A DNA stretch of 64,000 nt from positions 124,001-188,000 of the forward strand of contig NZ_JOEV01000018.1 in the NCBI RefSeq assembly GCF_000721105.1, given 5' to 3'. The notes under the pieces were generated by a model that saw only the letters and a list, made by a program, of their open reading frames with translations, was not told where the DNA came from and searched no databases. Both the position numbers and the translations under genes were made by a program. The DNA comes from Streptomyces cellulosae (GTDB lineage Bacteria > Actinomycetota > Actinomycetes > Streptomycetales > Streptomycetaceae). Below, one piece after another: positions 1 to 8,108 of this stretch (positions within the stretch are counted from its first letter, which is position 1; each line of letters begins with the position of its first letter).

Positions 1-1156
1 CCACATCGGGCACGTTGATCAGAACCTGCGGCAACCGCTCCATCACCGCCGCCAGCTCCCGCAGCGACCGCCCGCTCTCCGCCACCCGAGCGGCGAGCAG
101 CAACCCGGTCAGCGTGCCGTCCCCGGTCGTCGCGTGGTCGAGAATGATCACGTGCCCGGACTGCTCGCCTCCGAGCGCGTACCCGTGCTCCTTCATCTCC
201 TCCAGCACATACCGGTCCCCCACCGCGGTCTGGACGAGACTCAGCCCCTCCCGCTCCAGCGCCAGCTTGAAGCCGAGGTTGGACATGACGGTGGCCACCA
301 CGGTGTCGGCCCGCAGCACCCCCCGCTCCCGCATCGCCAGCGCGAGGACGGCCATGATCTGGTCACCGTCCACCTCCGCACCGGTGTGGTCGACGGCCAG
401 GCACCGGTCGGCGTCCCCGTCGTGCGCGATGCCGAAGTCCGCTCCGTGCTCGACGACCGCGGCCTTGAGCGGGTCGAGGTGGGTGGACCCGCAGCCGTCG
501 TTGATGTTGAGCCCGTTCGGCTCGGCCCCGATCAGGACGACCTCGGCACCGGCCCGCGTGAACGCCTCCGGCGAGACCCGGGCGGCGGCGCCGTGCGCCT
601 CGTCGAGGACGATCTTCAAACCGTCCAGACGGTTCGGGAGTACGCCGACGAGATGGGCGACGTACTGGTCGAACCCCTCCTCGTACGACCGCACACGCCC
701 CACGCCCGCACCCGTCGGCCGGTCCCACGGGGCACCGGTGCGGTGCTCCTCGTAGATCGCCTCGATCCGTTCCTCCAGCTCGTCGTCGAGCTTGTGCCCG
801 CCGCGGGAGAGGAACTTGATGCCGTTGTCGGGCATGGCGTTGTGGCTGGCGGAGAGCACGACCCCGAGGTCGGCGCTGAGCGCGGCCGTCAGATACGCCA
901 CCGCCGGTGTCGGCAGCACGCCCACACGCAGGACGTCCACGCCCGCGCTGGCGAGGCCCGCGACCACCGCGGCCTCCAGAAACTCCCCGGACGCACGCGG
1001 GTCCCGTCCGACCACGGCGGTCGGCCGGTGGCCCTCGAACGTGCCCGCCTCGGCCAGTACGTGCGCCGCGGCGACGGAGAGGCCGAGCGCCATCTCGGCC
1101 GTCAGATCCGCGTTGGCTACACCGCGCACGCCGTCCGTGCCGAAGAGTCGTCCCAC
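1..1156 (-). CDS. glmM: Phosphoglucosamine mutase GlmM (3' end outside window)
   Basis: Converts glucosamine-6-phosphate to glucosamine-1-phosphate, the cytoplasmic step feeding UDP-GlcNAc and so peptidoglycan. The reading begins GTG at 1156 with [19 protein letters not shown], the GlmM N-terminus, preceded by an AGGAGG Shine-Dalgarno. The phosphoserine loop reads [11 protein letters not shown] (about 818-855) and the metal loop reads DGDADR (about 400-420), both typical of alpha-D-phosphohexomutases. About 385 codons are present against roughly 450 in the family, so the C-terminal phosphate-binding domain lies beyond base 1. It follows rplM-rpsI on the same strand, separated by a hairpin, so it probably has its own transcript as well as readthrough. 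Confidence 0.95.
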   Translation of the reverse strand, partial: MGRLFGTDGVRGVANADLTAEMALGLSVAAAHVLAEAGTFEGHRPTAVVGRDPRASGEFLEAAVVAGLASAGVDVLRVGVLPTPAVAYLTAALSADLGVVLSASHNAMPDNGIKFLSRGGHKLDDELEERIEAIYEEHRTGAPWDRPTGAGVGRVRSYEEGFDQYVAHLVGVLPNRLDGLKIVLDEAHGAAARVSPEAFTRAGAEVVLIGAEPNGLNINDGCGSTHLDPLKAAVVEHGADFGIAHDGDADRCLAVDHTGAEVDGDQIMAVLALAMRERGVLRADTVVATVMSNLGFKLALEREGLSLVQTAVGDRYVLEEMKEHGYALGGEQSGHVIILDHATTGDGTLTGLLLAARVAESGRSLRELAAVMERLPQVLINVPDV

Positions 1157-1249
1157 TTGTCCTCCTGAGGAAGCGTCAGTTTCGCAAGGCGCGCTCACTA
1201 CGGATAGCGGCATCCGATCACACAAGCCTTTGAACGTCTTGTGCCGTTA

Positions 1250-1310
1250 TACGCCCCCGGCGGTGATAAACGAACGCCCCGACAGCACTGTGGCGTGCCG
1301 CCGGGGCGTA
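1250..1310 (-). terminator. Probable rplM-rpsI terminator
   Basis: Bases 1250-1263 (TACGCCCCCGGCGG) pair with 1298-1310 (CCGCCGGGGCGTA), one C bulged, across a loop of about 34 bases just downstream of the rpsI stop. There is no U-tract, as is common in streptomycetes. It separates rpsI from glmM. Confidence 0.55.
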
Positions 1311-1331
1311 CGAGAGAGCAGGCAGCGAAGC

Positions 1332-1844
1332 TTAGCGCTTGCTGTACTGCGGGGCCTTGCGGGCCTTCTTCAGACCGGCCTTCTTGCGCTCGACCGCACG
1401 GTCGTCGCGACGGAGGAAGCCGGCCTTCTTGAGGGCGCCACGGTTGTTGTCGACGTCGGCCTCGTTCAGCGCGCGGGCGACACCGAGACGGAGCGCACCG
1501 GCCTGACCGGAGACACCGCCACCCGCGATGCGGGCGATGACGTCGTAACGGCCCTCGAGCTCGAGCACCTTGAAGGGCTCGTTGACTTCCTGCTGGTGCA
1601 CCTTGTTCGGGAAGTAGTCCTCGAGGGTGCGACCGTTGATCTTCCACTTGCCGGTGCCCGGGACGATCCGGACGCGGGCGATGGCGTTCTTGCGGCGGCC
1701 CAGGCCGGCGGCCGGCTGGGGCTCACCGAAACGGGACGCGAGGGACTCGGAGGTGTACTCGCCCTCGACGGGGACGTCCGACTCCGTGGTGTAGCTGTCG
1801 ATGTCAAGCTCTTCGAGCGGCTGCTCGGCAGTGGTCTCGGCCAC
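1332..1844 (-). CDS. rpsI: 30S ribosomal protein S9
   Basis: S9 of the small subunit head; its basic C-terminal tail reaches the P-site tRNA. The 170-residue translation contains [14 protein letters not shown] and the hallmark tail RKAPQYSKR. It is about 40 residues longer than E. coli S9 because of an acidic N-terminal extension (residues 1-45, rich in E/D/T/S) typical of actinobacteria. It lies 42 bases downstream of rplM on the same strand, the conserved rplM-rpsI pair, and is presumably transcribed from the rplM promoter. Confidence 0.98.
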   Translation of the reverse strand: MAETTAEQPLEELDIDSYTTESDVPVEGEYTSESLASRFGEPQPAAGLGRRKNAIARVRIVPGTGKWKINGRTLEDYFPNKVHQQEVNEPFKVLELEGRYDVIARIAGGGVSGQAGALRLGVARALNEADVDNNRGALKKAGFLRRDDRAVERKKAGLKKARKAPQYSKR

Positions 1845-1886
1845 GATTCTCCTCAGATTCTGTTCAGTCTTAGGGGGTGGCCGGAC

Positions 1887-2330
1887 TTACTGCGCGACCT
1901 GGGTGATCTCGAACGGCACCGGCTGCTGGGCGGCGTGCGGGTGCTGGTCACCCTTGTAGACCTTCAGCTTCGAGAGCATCTGACGGCCCAGAGTGTTCTT
2001 GGGGAGCATGCCCTTGACGGCCTTCTCGATGGCCTTCTCGGGGTTCTTGTCGAGGAGCTCGTCGTAACGGACGGAGCGCAGACCACCCGGGTAGCCGGAG
2101 TGGCGGTACGCGAGCTTCTGAGTGCGCTTGTTGCCGGAGAGGTGCACCTTGTCGGCGTTGATGATGATGACGAAGTCACCGGTGTCGACGTGAGGCGCGT
2201 AGATCGGCTTGTGCTTGCCCCGCAGAAGGGACGCGGCGGTAGTGGCGAGACGACCCAGGACAATGTCCTGAGCGTCGATGACGTGCCACTGGCGCGTCAC
2301 ATCGCCGGGCTTGGGGCTGTACGTACGCAC
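1887..2330 (-). CDS. rplM: 50S ribosomal protein L13
   Basis: L13 is an early-assembly large-subunit protein. The 147-residue product begins [20 protein letters not shown] and carries LGRLAT and GHLSGNKR-like elements of the family. I chose the GTG at 2330: it gives the family length, whereas the longer open frame upstream has no L13-like sequence. A GAAGG ribosome-binding site lies upstream. It is the first gene of rplM-rpsI, about 180 bases from a good promoter at 2511-2540. Confidence 0.97.
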   Translation of the reverse strand: MRTYSPKPGDVTRQWHVIDAQDIVLGRLATTAASLLRGKHKPIYAPHVDTGDFVIIINADKVHLSGNKRTQKLAYRHSGYPGGLRSVRYDELLDKNPEKAIEKAVKGMLPKNTLGRQMLSKLKVYKGDQHPHAAQQPVPFEITQVAQ

Positions 2331-2510
2331 GGTTCGTAGCCTTCGCTTCGAGTGAATGGTCCTAGACAAGGTCACCGAAACGATCACGACAGCCTGGACC
2401 GCACTGCGGCGACGCATACCGCGTACGTGGGGTCGCTGGTCATCGGCCCGGTGGACCGGTGTAAGGGCCCGTCCCGTGAGAATGAGCAAGCCAATACACA
2501 ACGAACATGC

Positions 2511-2540
2511 AGGATACCTGCGGCGCCCTGGCCGGGTCAA
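2511..2540 (-). promoter_or_regulatory. Promoter of rplM-rpsI
   Basis: Read on the minus strand: -35 TTGACC (2540-2535), 18-base spacer, -10 TATCCT (2516-2511). This is a close match to the housekeeping sigma (HrdB) consensus. Transcription would start near 2504 and leave a leader of about 175 bases before the GTG of rplM. Confidence 0.6.
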
Positions 2541-2943
2541 AACGAGCTGTTTCGCAACCGGACGGGCCCTCCCACAGTGTACGTCCACCCGATCGGCCCC
2601 CCGGACACCGGCGCACGGTTCCGGTGACGGCCGGGGCGCGGAGAGTGATCACAGGACGCGGGGGGGCGTAGAGGCGTGGGAGGTGTGGATCGTCATACGA
2701 GGATCCACCGGCCGCATACGAGGATCCACCGGCCGCCCAGCCGCACGCGGCCCCGACGACGACGACGCCCCCGCCTCTCCACCCGAGGTCAGCCCGGCCG
2801 CACCCGCGCTCGGCGCCACCCGCCGGCGCCCGCCCACCCTTCGCACCAACCACCCGGAGATGTCGCTTTTGCGGTCGTTCAGCGGCCGAACGCCGGGGGT
2901 TCCAGAGCTTCTTGAGACGGATCGTCACACCGCTCGGCCCGTC
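2541..2943. other. Divergent intergenic region, no gene seen
   Basis: About 400 bases between the divergent rplM promoter and the 2957 gene. Open frames here are G+C-rich shadows without a recognisable product. The only structure I see is a perfect tandem duplication at 2694-2735. Confidence 0.5.
2694..2735. repeat. Perfect 21-bp tandem duplication
   Basis: Two identical 21-base units, 2694-2714 and 2715-2735, each starting CATACGAGGATCCACC. It lies between the rplM promoter and the 2957 gene. No function can be assigned. Confidence 0.9.
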
Positions 2944-2949
2944 TAAGAT
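2944..2949 (+). promoter_or_regulatory. Candidate -10 box for a leaderless transcript
   Basis: TAAGAT lies 7 bases before the ATG at 2957 and no Shine-Dalgarno is present, so transcription would start at or next to the start codon. A matching -35 is not obvious; TTGAGA at 2912 is too far away. Confidence 0.45.
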
Positions 2950-2956
2950 GCGCCCC

Positions 2957-3844
2957 ATGAGCTTTGGGCAGCAGGGGGGACCCCAGTCGCAGTGGGATCC
3001 CTGGAAACCGCAATCCCAGCAGCAGCCGTGGGACGGCGGCGCCGCCGGGTCCCCGGACTGGGCCGCGCTCGCCGAGGCGTCCGAGACGCGCAACAAGCGG
3101 CGACGACTGCTGTTCATCGGCGGTGGCGCGCTCGCCACGGTCGCGATCGGCACGGCCGTCGCCATGGCGGTGGTGTCGGCGAACGGCGACGACGAGGCCT
3201 CGAACAGGCCGGCCTCCTCACTGCCGGCGGCCGGGGGCCTCCCGAGCGGGTCCGGCACGTCGACCCCGTCGTTCGCGCCGACCAGCGTCCCGCCGCCGCT
3301 GGACCCGAAGGACTTCGTGGCCAGCAAGAGCAAGGACACCGCGCCGCTCGCCCCGGACATCCTGTACCCGGGCACACAGCTGACCATGGGCTCGACCATC
3401 TACAAGAAGGGCCCGACGGCCGACACCAAGAACTGCGCGTCGGCCGCGAAGGGCACCCTCCCGAAGGCCCTGACCGGCAACGACTGCACCCGGCTGATGC
3501 GCGTCACCTACACCCAGGGCGGCATCGCGGTGACGGTCGGCGTGGCCGTCTTCGACACCGAGGCGGCGGCGACCAAGGCAAAGAGCCAGACGAACAAGCA
3601 GAGCATCGTCGCGTCCCTGGACGGAAAGGGCGTCAAGGCCTTCTGCAACTCCGCGATCTGCCGCTCGACCATCAACTCCTACGGCCGCTACGCCTACTTC
3701 ACGATCACCGGCTTCACCAACGGCAAGGACGTGACGGACAAGGACACGGCCGTCTTCTCCACGGGCGACGACCTGGCCGAGTTCACGTTCCGGCAGATCC
3801 GCCGCCGCGGCGAGGCCCAGGCGTCGGCCGCGGCGGACGGGTGA
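2957..3844 (+). CDS. Single-pass membrane protein of unknown function
   Basis: A 295-residue protein I do not recognise by name. Residues 1-50 are Q/P/G/W-rich (SFGQQGGPQSQWDPW) and cytoplasmic. A basic stretch (NKRRRLL) precedes one membrane helix (about residues 53-75). A Ser/Pro/Thr linker follows, then an extracytoplasmic domain of about 180 residues with cysteines in NCAS, DCT and FCNSAICRS. The topology suggests a surface-exposed, disulphide-containing domain. I chose ATG 2957 because of the TAAGAT box 7 bases upstream, which indicates leaderless expression. It converges on the glycan operon, with a shared hairpin over its stop codon. A role at the cell surface is inferred from topology only. 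Confidence 0.85.
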   Translation: MSFGQQGGPQSQWDPWKPQSQQQPWDGGAAGSPDWAALAEASETRNKRRRLLFIGGGALATVAIGTAVAMAVVSANGDDEASNRPASSLPAAGGLPSGSGTSTPSFAPTSVPPPLDPKDFVASKSKDTAPLAPDILYPGTQLTMGSTIYKKGPTADTKNCASAAKGTLPKALTGNDCTRLMRVTYTQGGIAVTVGVAVFDTEAAATKAKSQTNKQSIVASLDGKGVKAFCNSAICRSTINSYGRYAYFTITGFTNGKDVTDKDTAVFSTGDDLAEFTFRQIRRRGEAQASAAADG

Positions 3845-3857
3845 CGCTCACCCGTCC
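3835..3857. terminator. Bidirectional hairpin between convergent genes
   Basis: GGACGGGTGA (3835-3844) pairs perfectly with TCACCCGTCC (3848-3857) across a CGC loop. The stem includes the stop codon of the 2957 gene and lies 20 bases beyond the end of the minus-strand glycan operon, so it can serve both. Confidence 0.65.
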
Positions 3858-3876
3858 GGCACCCGGCCCGACACCG

Positions 3877-4428
3877 TCATGAAGACTGCCAGGACCCGTT
3901 CAGGACGGGTTCGGGTGGCGCGGCCGACGGAGTGCGCACGGCGTGCGGGCCACCCCGCGCGACGGCTGCGGCCTTCTCGGGCAGAGGGCCGCCCGGCCTG
4001 AAGACCCACGTCCGGTAGGACCAGAAACGGAACAGGGTCGCGATGCCGATGCCGAGGAACTTGCAGGCGTTGTTGGCGAGTGTGCTGTCCCAGCCGAATC
4101 CGTAGGTGGTCATGTAGAGGACCGCGTTCTCGATGACCAGGCCGATCGCGCTGAAGAAGAGGAAGAGGCCCAACTCCTTCTGCCGGCCGATCCGGTCGTC
4201 CTGGCCGCGGTCCCGGTACGTGAAGTACCGCAGGCCGAGGTAGTTGCCCACGATGGCGCAGGCCGTCGCCAGGACACTGGCCCTGACGGTGGGCCACTGG
4301 GCGAGGCTCCTGACGACGTTGAAGACCGCGAGATTGATCACGAATCCCGAGATCCCCACCAGGCCGAACTTCGCGATCTCGCGGTACAGGCCCCCGAGCC
4401 GCGAAGGGAGCGCGTGCCGTCCGCTCAT
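3877..4428 (-). CDS. GtrA-family polytopic membrane protein
   Basis: A 183-residue protein with four membrane helices in the GtrA (PF04138) pattern: FGLVGISGFVINLAVFNVV near the N-terminus, NYLGLRYFTYRDRG, a second hairpin of helices, and the closing RFWSYRTWVF typical of the family. GtrA-type proteins are thought to help translocate polyprenyl-phosphate-linked sugars across the membrane. It starts 3 bases after the stop of the polyprenyl-phosphate sugar synthase gene. That is the classic pairing: one enzyme makes the lipid-linked sugar and GtrA helps it cross. It is the last gene of the seven-gene operon. The C-terminal 35 residues are Ala/Pro-rich and probably disordered. Confidence 0.88.
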   Translation of the reverse strand: MSGRHALPSRLGGLYREIAKFGLVGISGFVINLAVFNVVRSLAQWPTVRASVLATACAIVGNYLGLRYFTYRDRGQDDRIGRQKELGLFLFFSAIGLVIENAVLYMTTYGFGWDSTLANNACKFLGIGIATLFRFWSYRTWVFRPGGPLPEKAAAVARGGPHAVRTPSAAPPEPVLNGSWQSS

Positions 4429-4431
4429 GCC

Positions 4432-5199
4432 TCAGCTCCGCCGGTTGCGCATCCGCAGGCGCAGCGGCACCAGCGCCGACTCGACCTGCGTCGCGAAGCT
4501 CATCTTGGACACTCCCTCGGTGCGTTCCTCGAACCGGATCGGGATCTCGACGGCGCTGTGACCGGCCCGGACGGCCTTGAACTTCAGCTCGACCTGGAAG
4601 CTGTAGCCGGCGCTGTCCAGGGTTGTGAGATCCACGTCACGCAACGTGGCGGCCGACCACAGGTTGAAGCCGGCCGTGATGTCGCGGATCTTCGTGCCGA
4701 GCACGGTCCGGGCATAGCGGTTGGCGAACCGGGACAGCAGGACGCGGTGCCTGCCCCACTCCTCGTCCAGCGAGCCGCCCTCCACGTAACGGCTGCCGAC
4801 GACCAGGCCCACCCCCGAGGCCACGGCCGTGCCGAGCATCCGCGGGACCGCCTCGGCGGGGTGGCTGCCGTCGGCGTCCATCTGGACCACGTACGCGGCC
4901 CCCTCGGCGAGCGCGGCGCTCATGCCGGCGACGTACGCCCGCCCCAAGCCGTCCTTCTCGGTCCGGTGCAGCACGCTCATCCGGCGCCGCCCGTTCTGGT
5001 CGGCGTTGTACTTCTCGGCGAGCTCCTCCGCGATCCGGCCGGTGCCGTCCGGGCTGGAGTCGTCGACGATCTTCAGGTGCAGGTCGTCGACGGGCAGACC
5101 GAGGACCAGCTCGGCCATCCGCGGCAGGTTCGCCGCCTCGTTGTAGGTCGGCATCACGATGGTGACCGGTACGCCGGGGTGTCTGTTCTGGGCCGTCAT
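4432..5199 (-). CDS. Polyprenyl-phosphate sugar (mannose) synthase, GT2
   Basis: A 255-residue GT-A glycosyltransferase of the dolichol-phosphate mannose synthase type: VTIVMPTYNEAANLP at the N-terminus, IVDDSSPDGTG, the metal-binding QMDADGSHP, then GSRYVEGG and the YSFQVELKFK acceptor region. It probably moves mannose (or another hexose) from a nucleotide donor to polyprenyl phosphate in the inner leaflet. It has no C-terminal membrane helices, so it acts at the membrane surface with GtrA. I chose ATG 5199 because it starts the domain directly and overlaps the upstream stop by 4 bases (ATGA); longer in-frame readings only run back through the dehydrogenase gene. The donor sugar is inferred. 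Confidence 0.9.
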   Translation of the reverse strand: MTAQNRHPGVPVTIVMPTYNEAANLPRMAELVLGLPVDDLHLKIVDDSSPDGTGRIAEELAEKYNADQNGRRRMSVLHRTEKDGLGRAYVAGMSAALAEGAAYVVQMDADGSHPAEAVPRMLGTAVASGVGLVVGSRYVEGGSLDEEWGRHRVLLSRFANRYARTVLGTKIRDITAGFNLWSAATLRDVDLTTLDSAGYSFQVELKFKAVRAGHSAVEIPIRFEERTEGVSKMSFATQVESALVPLRLRMRNRRS

Positions 5200-6533
5200 G
5201 TCCTTGTCTTCCCTCCCCTGGAGCCCCTGACGGGACTCTCCCCAACCGGCGCGGGTCTGCCCAGCGCACGGAAATGCCAGCCCGCCGCGGACCAGCGGTC
5301 CCCGTCGAGCGCCCCCCGGCCGTCCACGATGCACGGGCGGGACACCAGCGACGCCGCCCACTCGGGGTCGATCTCCCGGAACTGCGGCCACTCGGTCAGA
5401 TGCAGCACGAGATCGGCTCCTGTGAGCGCCTCCTCGGCCGACATCGCGTATCCGAGAAGCGGAAACGCCTTGCGGGCGTTGTCCAGCGCCTCGGGGTCGT
5501 AGACCGTGACGTCGGCGCCGTCGAGGCGCAGCCGGGCGGCCACGTTGAGCGCGGGCGAGTCCCGGATGTCGTCCGAGTCCGGCTTGAAGGCCGCGCCGAG
5601 GACGGCGACACGGGCCCCCAGCACCGCACCCCCGCACAGCTCGCGCGCCAGAGCGACGACCTTGTCGCGGCGGCCCATGTTGATCGCGTCGACCTCTCGC
5701 AGGAACGCCAGCGAGACGCCCAGCTCGTCGGCGCGGTGCGCGAAGGCCCGGATGTCCTTGGGCAGACAGCCGCCGCCGAAGCCGATGCCGGCCCGCAGGA
5801 ACTTCCGGCCGATCCGGTCGTCGTACCCGATCGCCTCGGCGAGGACGCCGACGTCCCCGCCCGCGGCCTCGCAGACCTCGGCCATCGCGTTGATGAAGGA
5901 GATCTTGGTGGCGAGGAAGGCGTTGGCGGCCGCCTTGACCAGCTCGGCGGTCGGGAAGTCCGCGGTGACCAGCGGGGTACCCGCGTCGAGCACGGGCGCG
6001 TACACGGCGCGGAGCACCGCTTCGGCACGCTCGGAGCGCACACCGAACACCAGCCGGTCCGGCCGCAGCGTGTCCTCGATGGCGAGGCCCTCCCGCAGGA
6101 ACTCGGGGTTCCAGGCGACCTCGACGCCGAGCGTGTCCGCCAGCCGTCCCGCGGTTCCGACCGGCACGGTCGACTTGCCGACCAGCAGCGAGCCCTCGGC
6201 CGCGTGAGAGGCGATCGCCGCGAAGGCCGCGTCGACGTGGGTCAAGTCGGCGCCCTCAGAACCTTTGCGCTGCGGGGTGCCCACGCACACGAAGTGCACC
6301 TCGCCGAAGGCCCCTGCCTCCGGATAGTCGGTCGTGAACCTGAGCCGCGCGGTCCCGACGTGCTTCGAGATCAACTCGGGCAGCCCGGGCTCGTGGAACG
6401 GCACCCGTCCGGCCTGCAGCGCGGCGACCTTGTCGGGGTCCACGTCGACCCCCAGCACCTCGTGCCCGAGCTCCGCCATACAGGCGGCGTGGGTGGCACC
6501 GAGGTAACCGGTGCCGATGACTGTAAGCCGCAC
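5196..6533 (-). CDS. UDP-glucose/GDP-mannose dehydrogenase family protein
   Basis: A 445-residue NAD-dependent sugar-nucleotide 6-dehydrogenase, most likely UDP-glucose to UDP-glucuronate. The Rossmann motif VIGTGYLG is at residues 5-12. NPEFLREG and the catalytic cysteine in GFGGGCLPKD mark the active site. The central helix and C-terminal UDP-binding domain (FKPDSDDIRDSP) are complete. The protein is cytoplasmic. Its product implies that the polymer of this operon contains, or is decorated with, a uronic acid. It lies 33 bases after the upstream membrane glycosyltransferase and overlaps the downstream gene by 4 bases. GDP-mannose as substrate cannot be excluded from sequence. Confidence 0.93.
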   Translation of the reverse strand: MRLTVIGTGYLGATHAACMAELGHEVLGVDVDPDKVAALQAGRVPFHEPGLPELISKHVGTARLRFTTDYPEAGAFGEVHFVCVGTPQRKGSEGADLTHVDAAFAAIASHAAEGSLLVGKSTVPVGTAGRLADTLGVEVAWNPEFLREGLAIEDTLRPDRLVFGVRSERAEAVLRAVYAPVLDAGTPLVTADFPTAELVKAAANAFLATKISFINAMAEVCEAAGGDVGVLAEAIGYDDRIGRKFLRAGIGFGGGCLPKDIRAFAHRADELGVSLAFLREVDAINMGRRDKVVALARELCGGAVLGARVAVLGAAFKPDSDDIRDSPALNVAARLRLDGADVTVYDPEALDNARKAFPLLGYAMSAEEALTGADLVLHLTEWPQFREIDPEWAASLVSRPCIVDGRGALDGDRWSAAGWHFRALGRPAPVGESPVRGSRGGKTRT

Positions 6534-6566
6534 CTCGCGGCCTCCTTCGTGGGTCCGTTGAAGCCG

Positions 6567-8108
6567 CTACCGGCGCTCGAGCACCTGCACCACGACGTGG
6601 TTCAGTTTCACCTCGTGCCCGGCCCTGAAGTCCTTCTCGACCGCGGCAGCCGTCTTCTTGGCCATGCCTGTGAGCAGTGGGCGTCCGTCGCTGACGGTGG
6701 AGACCAGCCAGAGCCGGTCGACGCCCGCCAGACAGCGGGCCGGGCGCTGACACTCGGTGGCGCCGTACGACCCGTTCTGCTGCGGAGTCCACTCCATGAG
6801 CACGTCCTTGGGCGCCTTTCGGTCCCGCAGTTCGTACGCCATGGCCCGGCGCTCCGACATCCCGCCGTTGAAGATCATTCCGTCACCAGGCCTCTCACCG
6901 TCCGCGATCACGGTCGCCGCGGCCCGGTAGTCCGGCTCCATGGGCAGGTCCTTCTTGGCGTCACCGATCGCCGGCCACGCCACGAAGGCGTACCCGGCCG
7001 CGACGGCCGTCACCAGCAGCCCGCCGATCACCTGGACACCCGCACCCCGGCGGGCCCGCGGATCGAGCCGCCCGGTGAGCCGGGTGACCCCGGCGGCCAC
7101 CAGGAGCGTCCACGCCGGGATGGTGAACAGCAGGTAGCGAGGCAGGAAGAGGTGGAGCTGGTTGGCCGTCACGAAGGTGAGGACGGGCGGCAGCACGGCC
7201 CAGGCGGCGAGCAGCACCGCGTACCGCCGTGCCGCCAGCAGGCCGATCAGGCCGAGGGCCATCACCGCTCCGCCCGTGATCCACGACCCGAACAGACTCT
7301 CCGGGAACTGAGTCAGATCCTTGGCTGTGGTGACGTTCCAGGCGATCTGGCCGCTCTGCCCGGTTCCCTGCGCCACCATCGGGAAGGTGATGGACAGGCC
7401 GAGCAGCGCCGCACCCGCGAAGGCGTAGTGCGCGATGCGGTCGCCGCGTCGCTTGGCCAGCACGACCAGCCCCAGATGACCGGCGAGCACCGACATCGCC
7501 ACCAGGTGGCTGAAGCCGGTCGCGGCGACGGCGAGGGCGTACAGCGTCCAGGTGCGCAGGCTCGGCCTGTCCAGCGCCCGGAGCAGCAGCAGCGTGGCCA
7601 GCAGCGCGAACATCGTCGCGAAGGCGTACGGCCGGGCTTCCTGTCCGTACCGGGTGATCGCCGGGACCACCGCGAACAGCAGCCCGGCCAGCAGGCCGGT
7701 GCGCACCGCGAACATTTTTCGACCGAGGAGGCCGATCAGACCGGCCGACACCGCCATGGCCAGCGCCTCCGGCAGCCGCAGCATGGCCGGCGAGTCACCG
7801 GCGACCATGATCCACAGGTGCATGGTGGCGTAGTACGGCGTGAAGACGACGTCGATGTTGCCGATCAGCCGCCCGAGGTCGTGCATCGACAGCGTGGACG
7901 CCCACCAGGTGGCGTGCTCGTCGCGCCACAGCTGGCGGCCGCCGAGGCCGGGCAGCACACAGGCGAGGGCGGCCAGTGCGGGGAGCGCGAAGACGAGCCA
8001 CGCGGACGCCTTGCCGGGGCCCTTCGAGGTCCGGCGGTGCGCCGAGCGCGCGCCCTCCTCGGGAGCCTGGTCCCGGGTCTCGTCGACCGATGGTGTGTAC
8101 GCCGTCAT
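6567..8108 (-). CDS. GT39-like integral membrane glycosyltransferase (GT-C)
   Basis: A 513-residue protein with about ten membrane helices. After helix 1 comes the extracytoplasmic loop LWRDEHATWW, whose acidic pair matches the D-E motif of GT-C enzymes (PMT/ArnT type). The family uses polyprenyl-phosphate sugars on the outer face of the membrane, which fits the synthase and GtrA genes downstream. RYGQEARPYAF is also typical of family members. The C-terminal 120 residues (PDYRAAATVIAD onward) form a soluble external domain. I chose ATG 8108 for its 4-base overlap with the preceding stop; the frame continues far upstream, but only as a shadow of that gene. Acceptor unknown. Confidence 0.85.
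   Translation of the reverse strand: MTAYTPSVDETRDQAPEEGARSAHRRTSKGPGKASAWLVFALPALAALACVLPGLGGRQLWRDEHATWWASTLSMHDLGRLIGNIDVVFTPYYATMHLWIMVAGDSPAMLRLPEALAMAVSAGLIGLLGRKMFAVRTGLLAGLLFAVVPAITRYGQEARPYAFATMFALLATLLLLRALDRPSLRTWTLYALAVAATGFSHLVAMSVLAGHLGLVVLAKRRGDRIAHYAFAGAALLGLSITFPMVAQGTGQSGQIAWNVTTAKDLTQFPESLFGSWITGGAVMALGLIGLLAARRYAVLLAAWAVLPPVLTFVTANQLHLFLPRYLLFTIPAWTLLVAAGVTRLTGRLDPRARRGAGVQVIGGLLVTAVAAGYAFVAWPAIGDAKKDLPMEPDYRAAATVIADGERPGDGMIFNGGMSERRAMAYELRDRKAPKDVLMEWTPQQNGSYGATECQRPARCLAGVDRLWLVSTVSDGRPLLTGMAKKTAAAVEKDFRAGHEVKLNHVVVQVLERR

Noticed and set aside
1198..1647. Minus-strand open frame overlapping rpsI
   Set aside because: Out-of-frame shadow of rpsI and its terminator.
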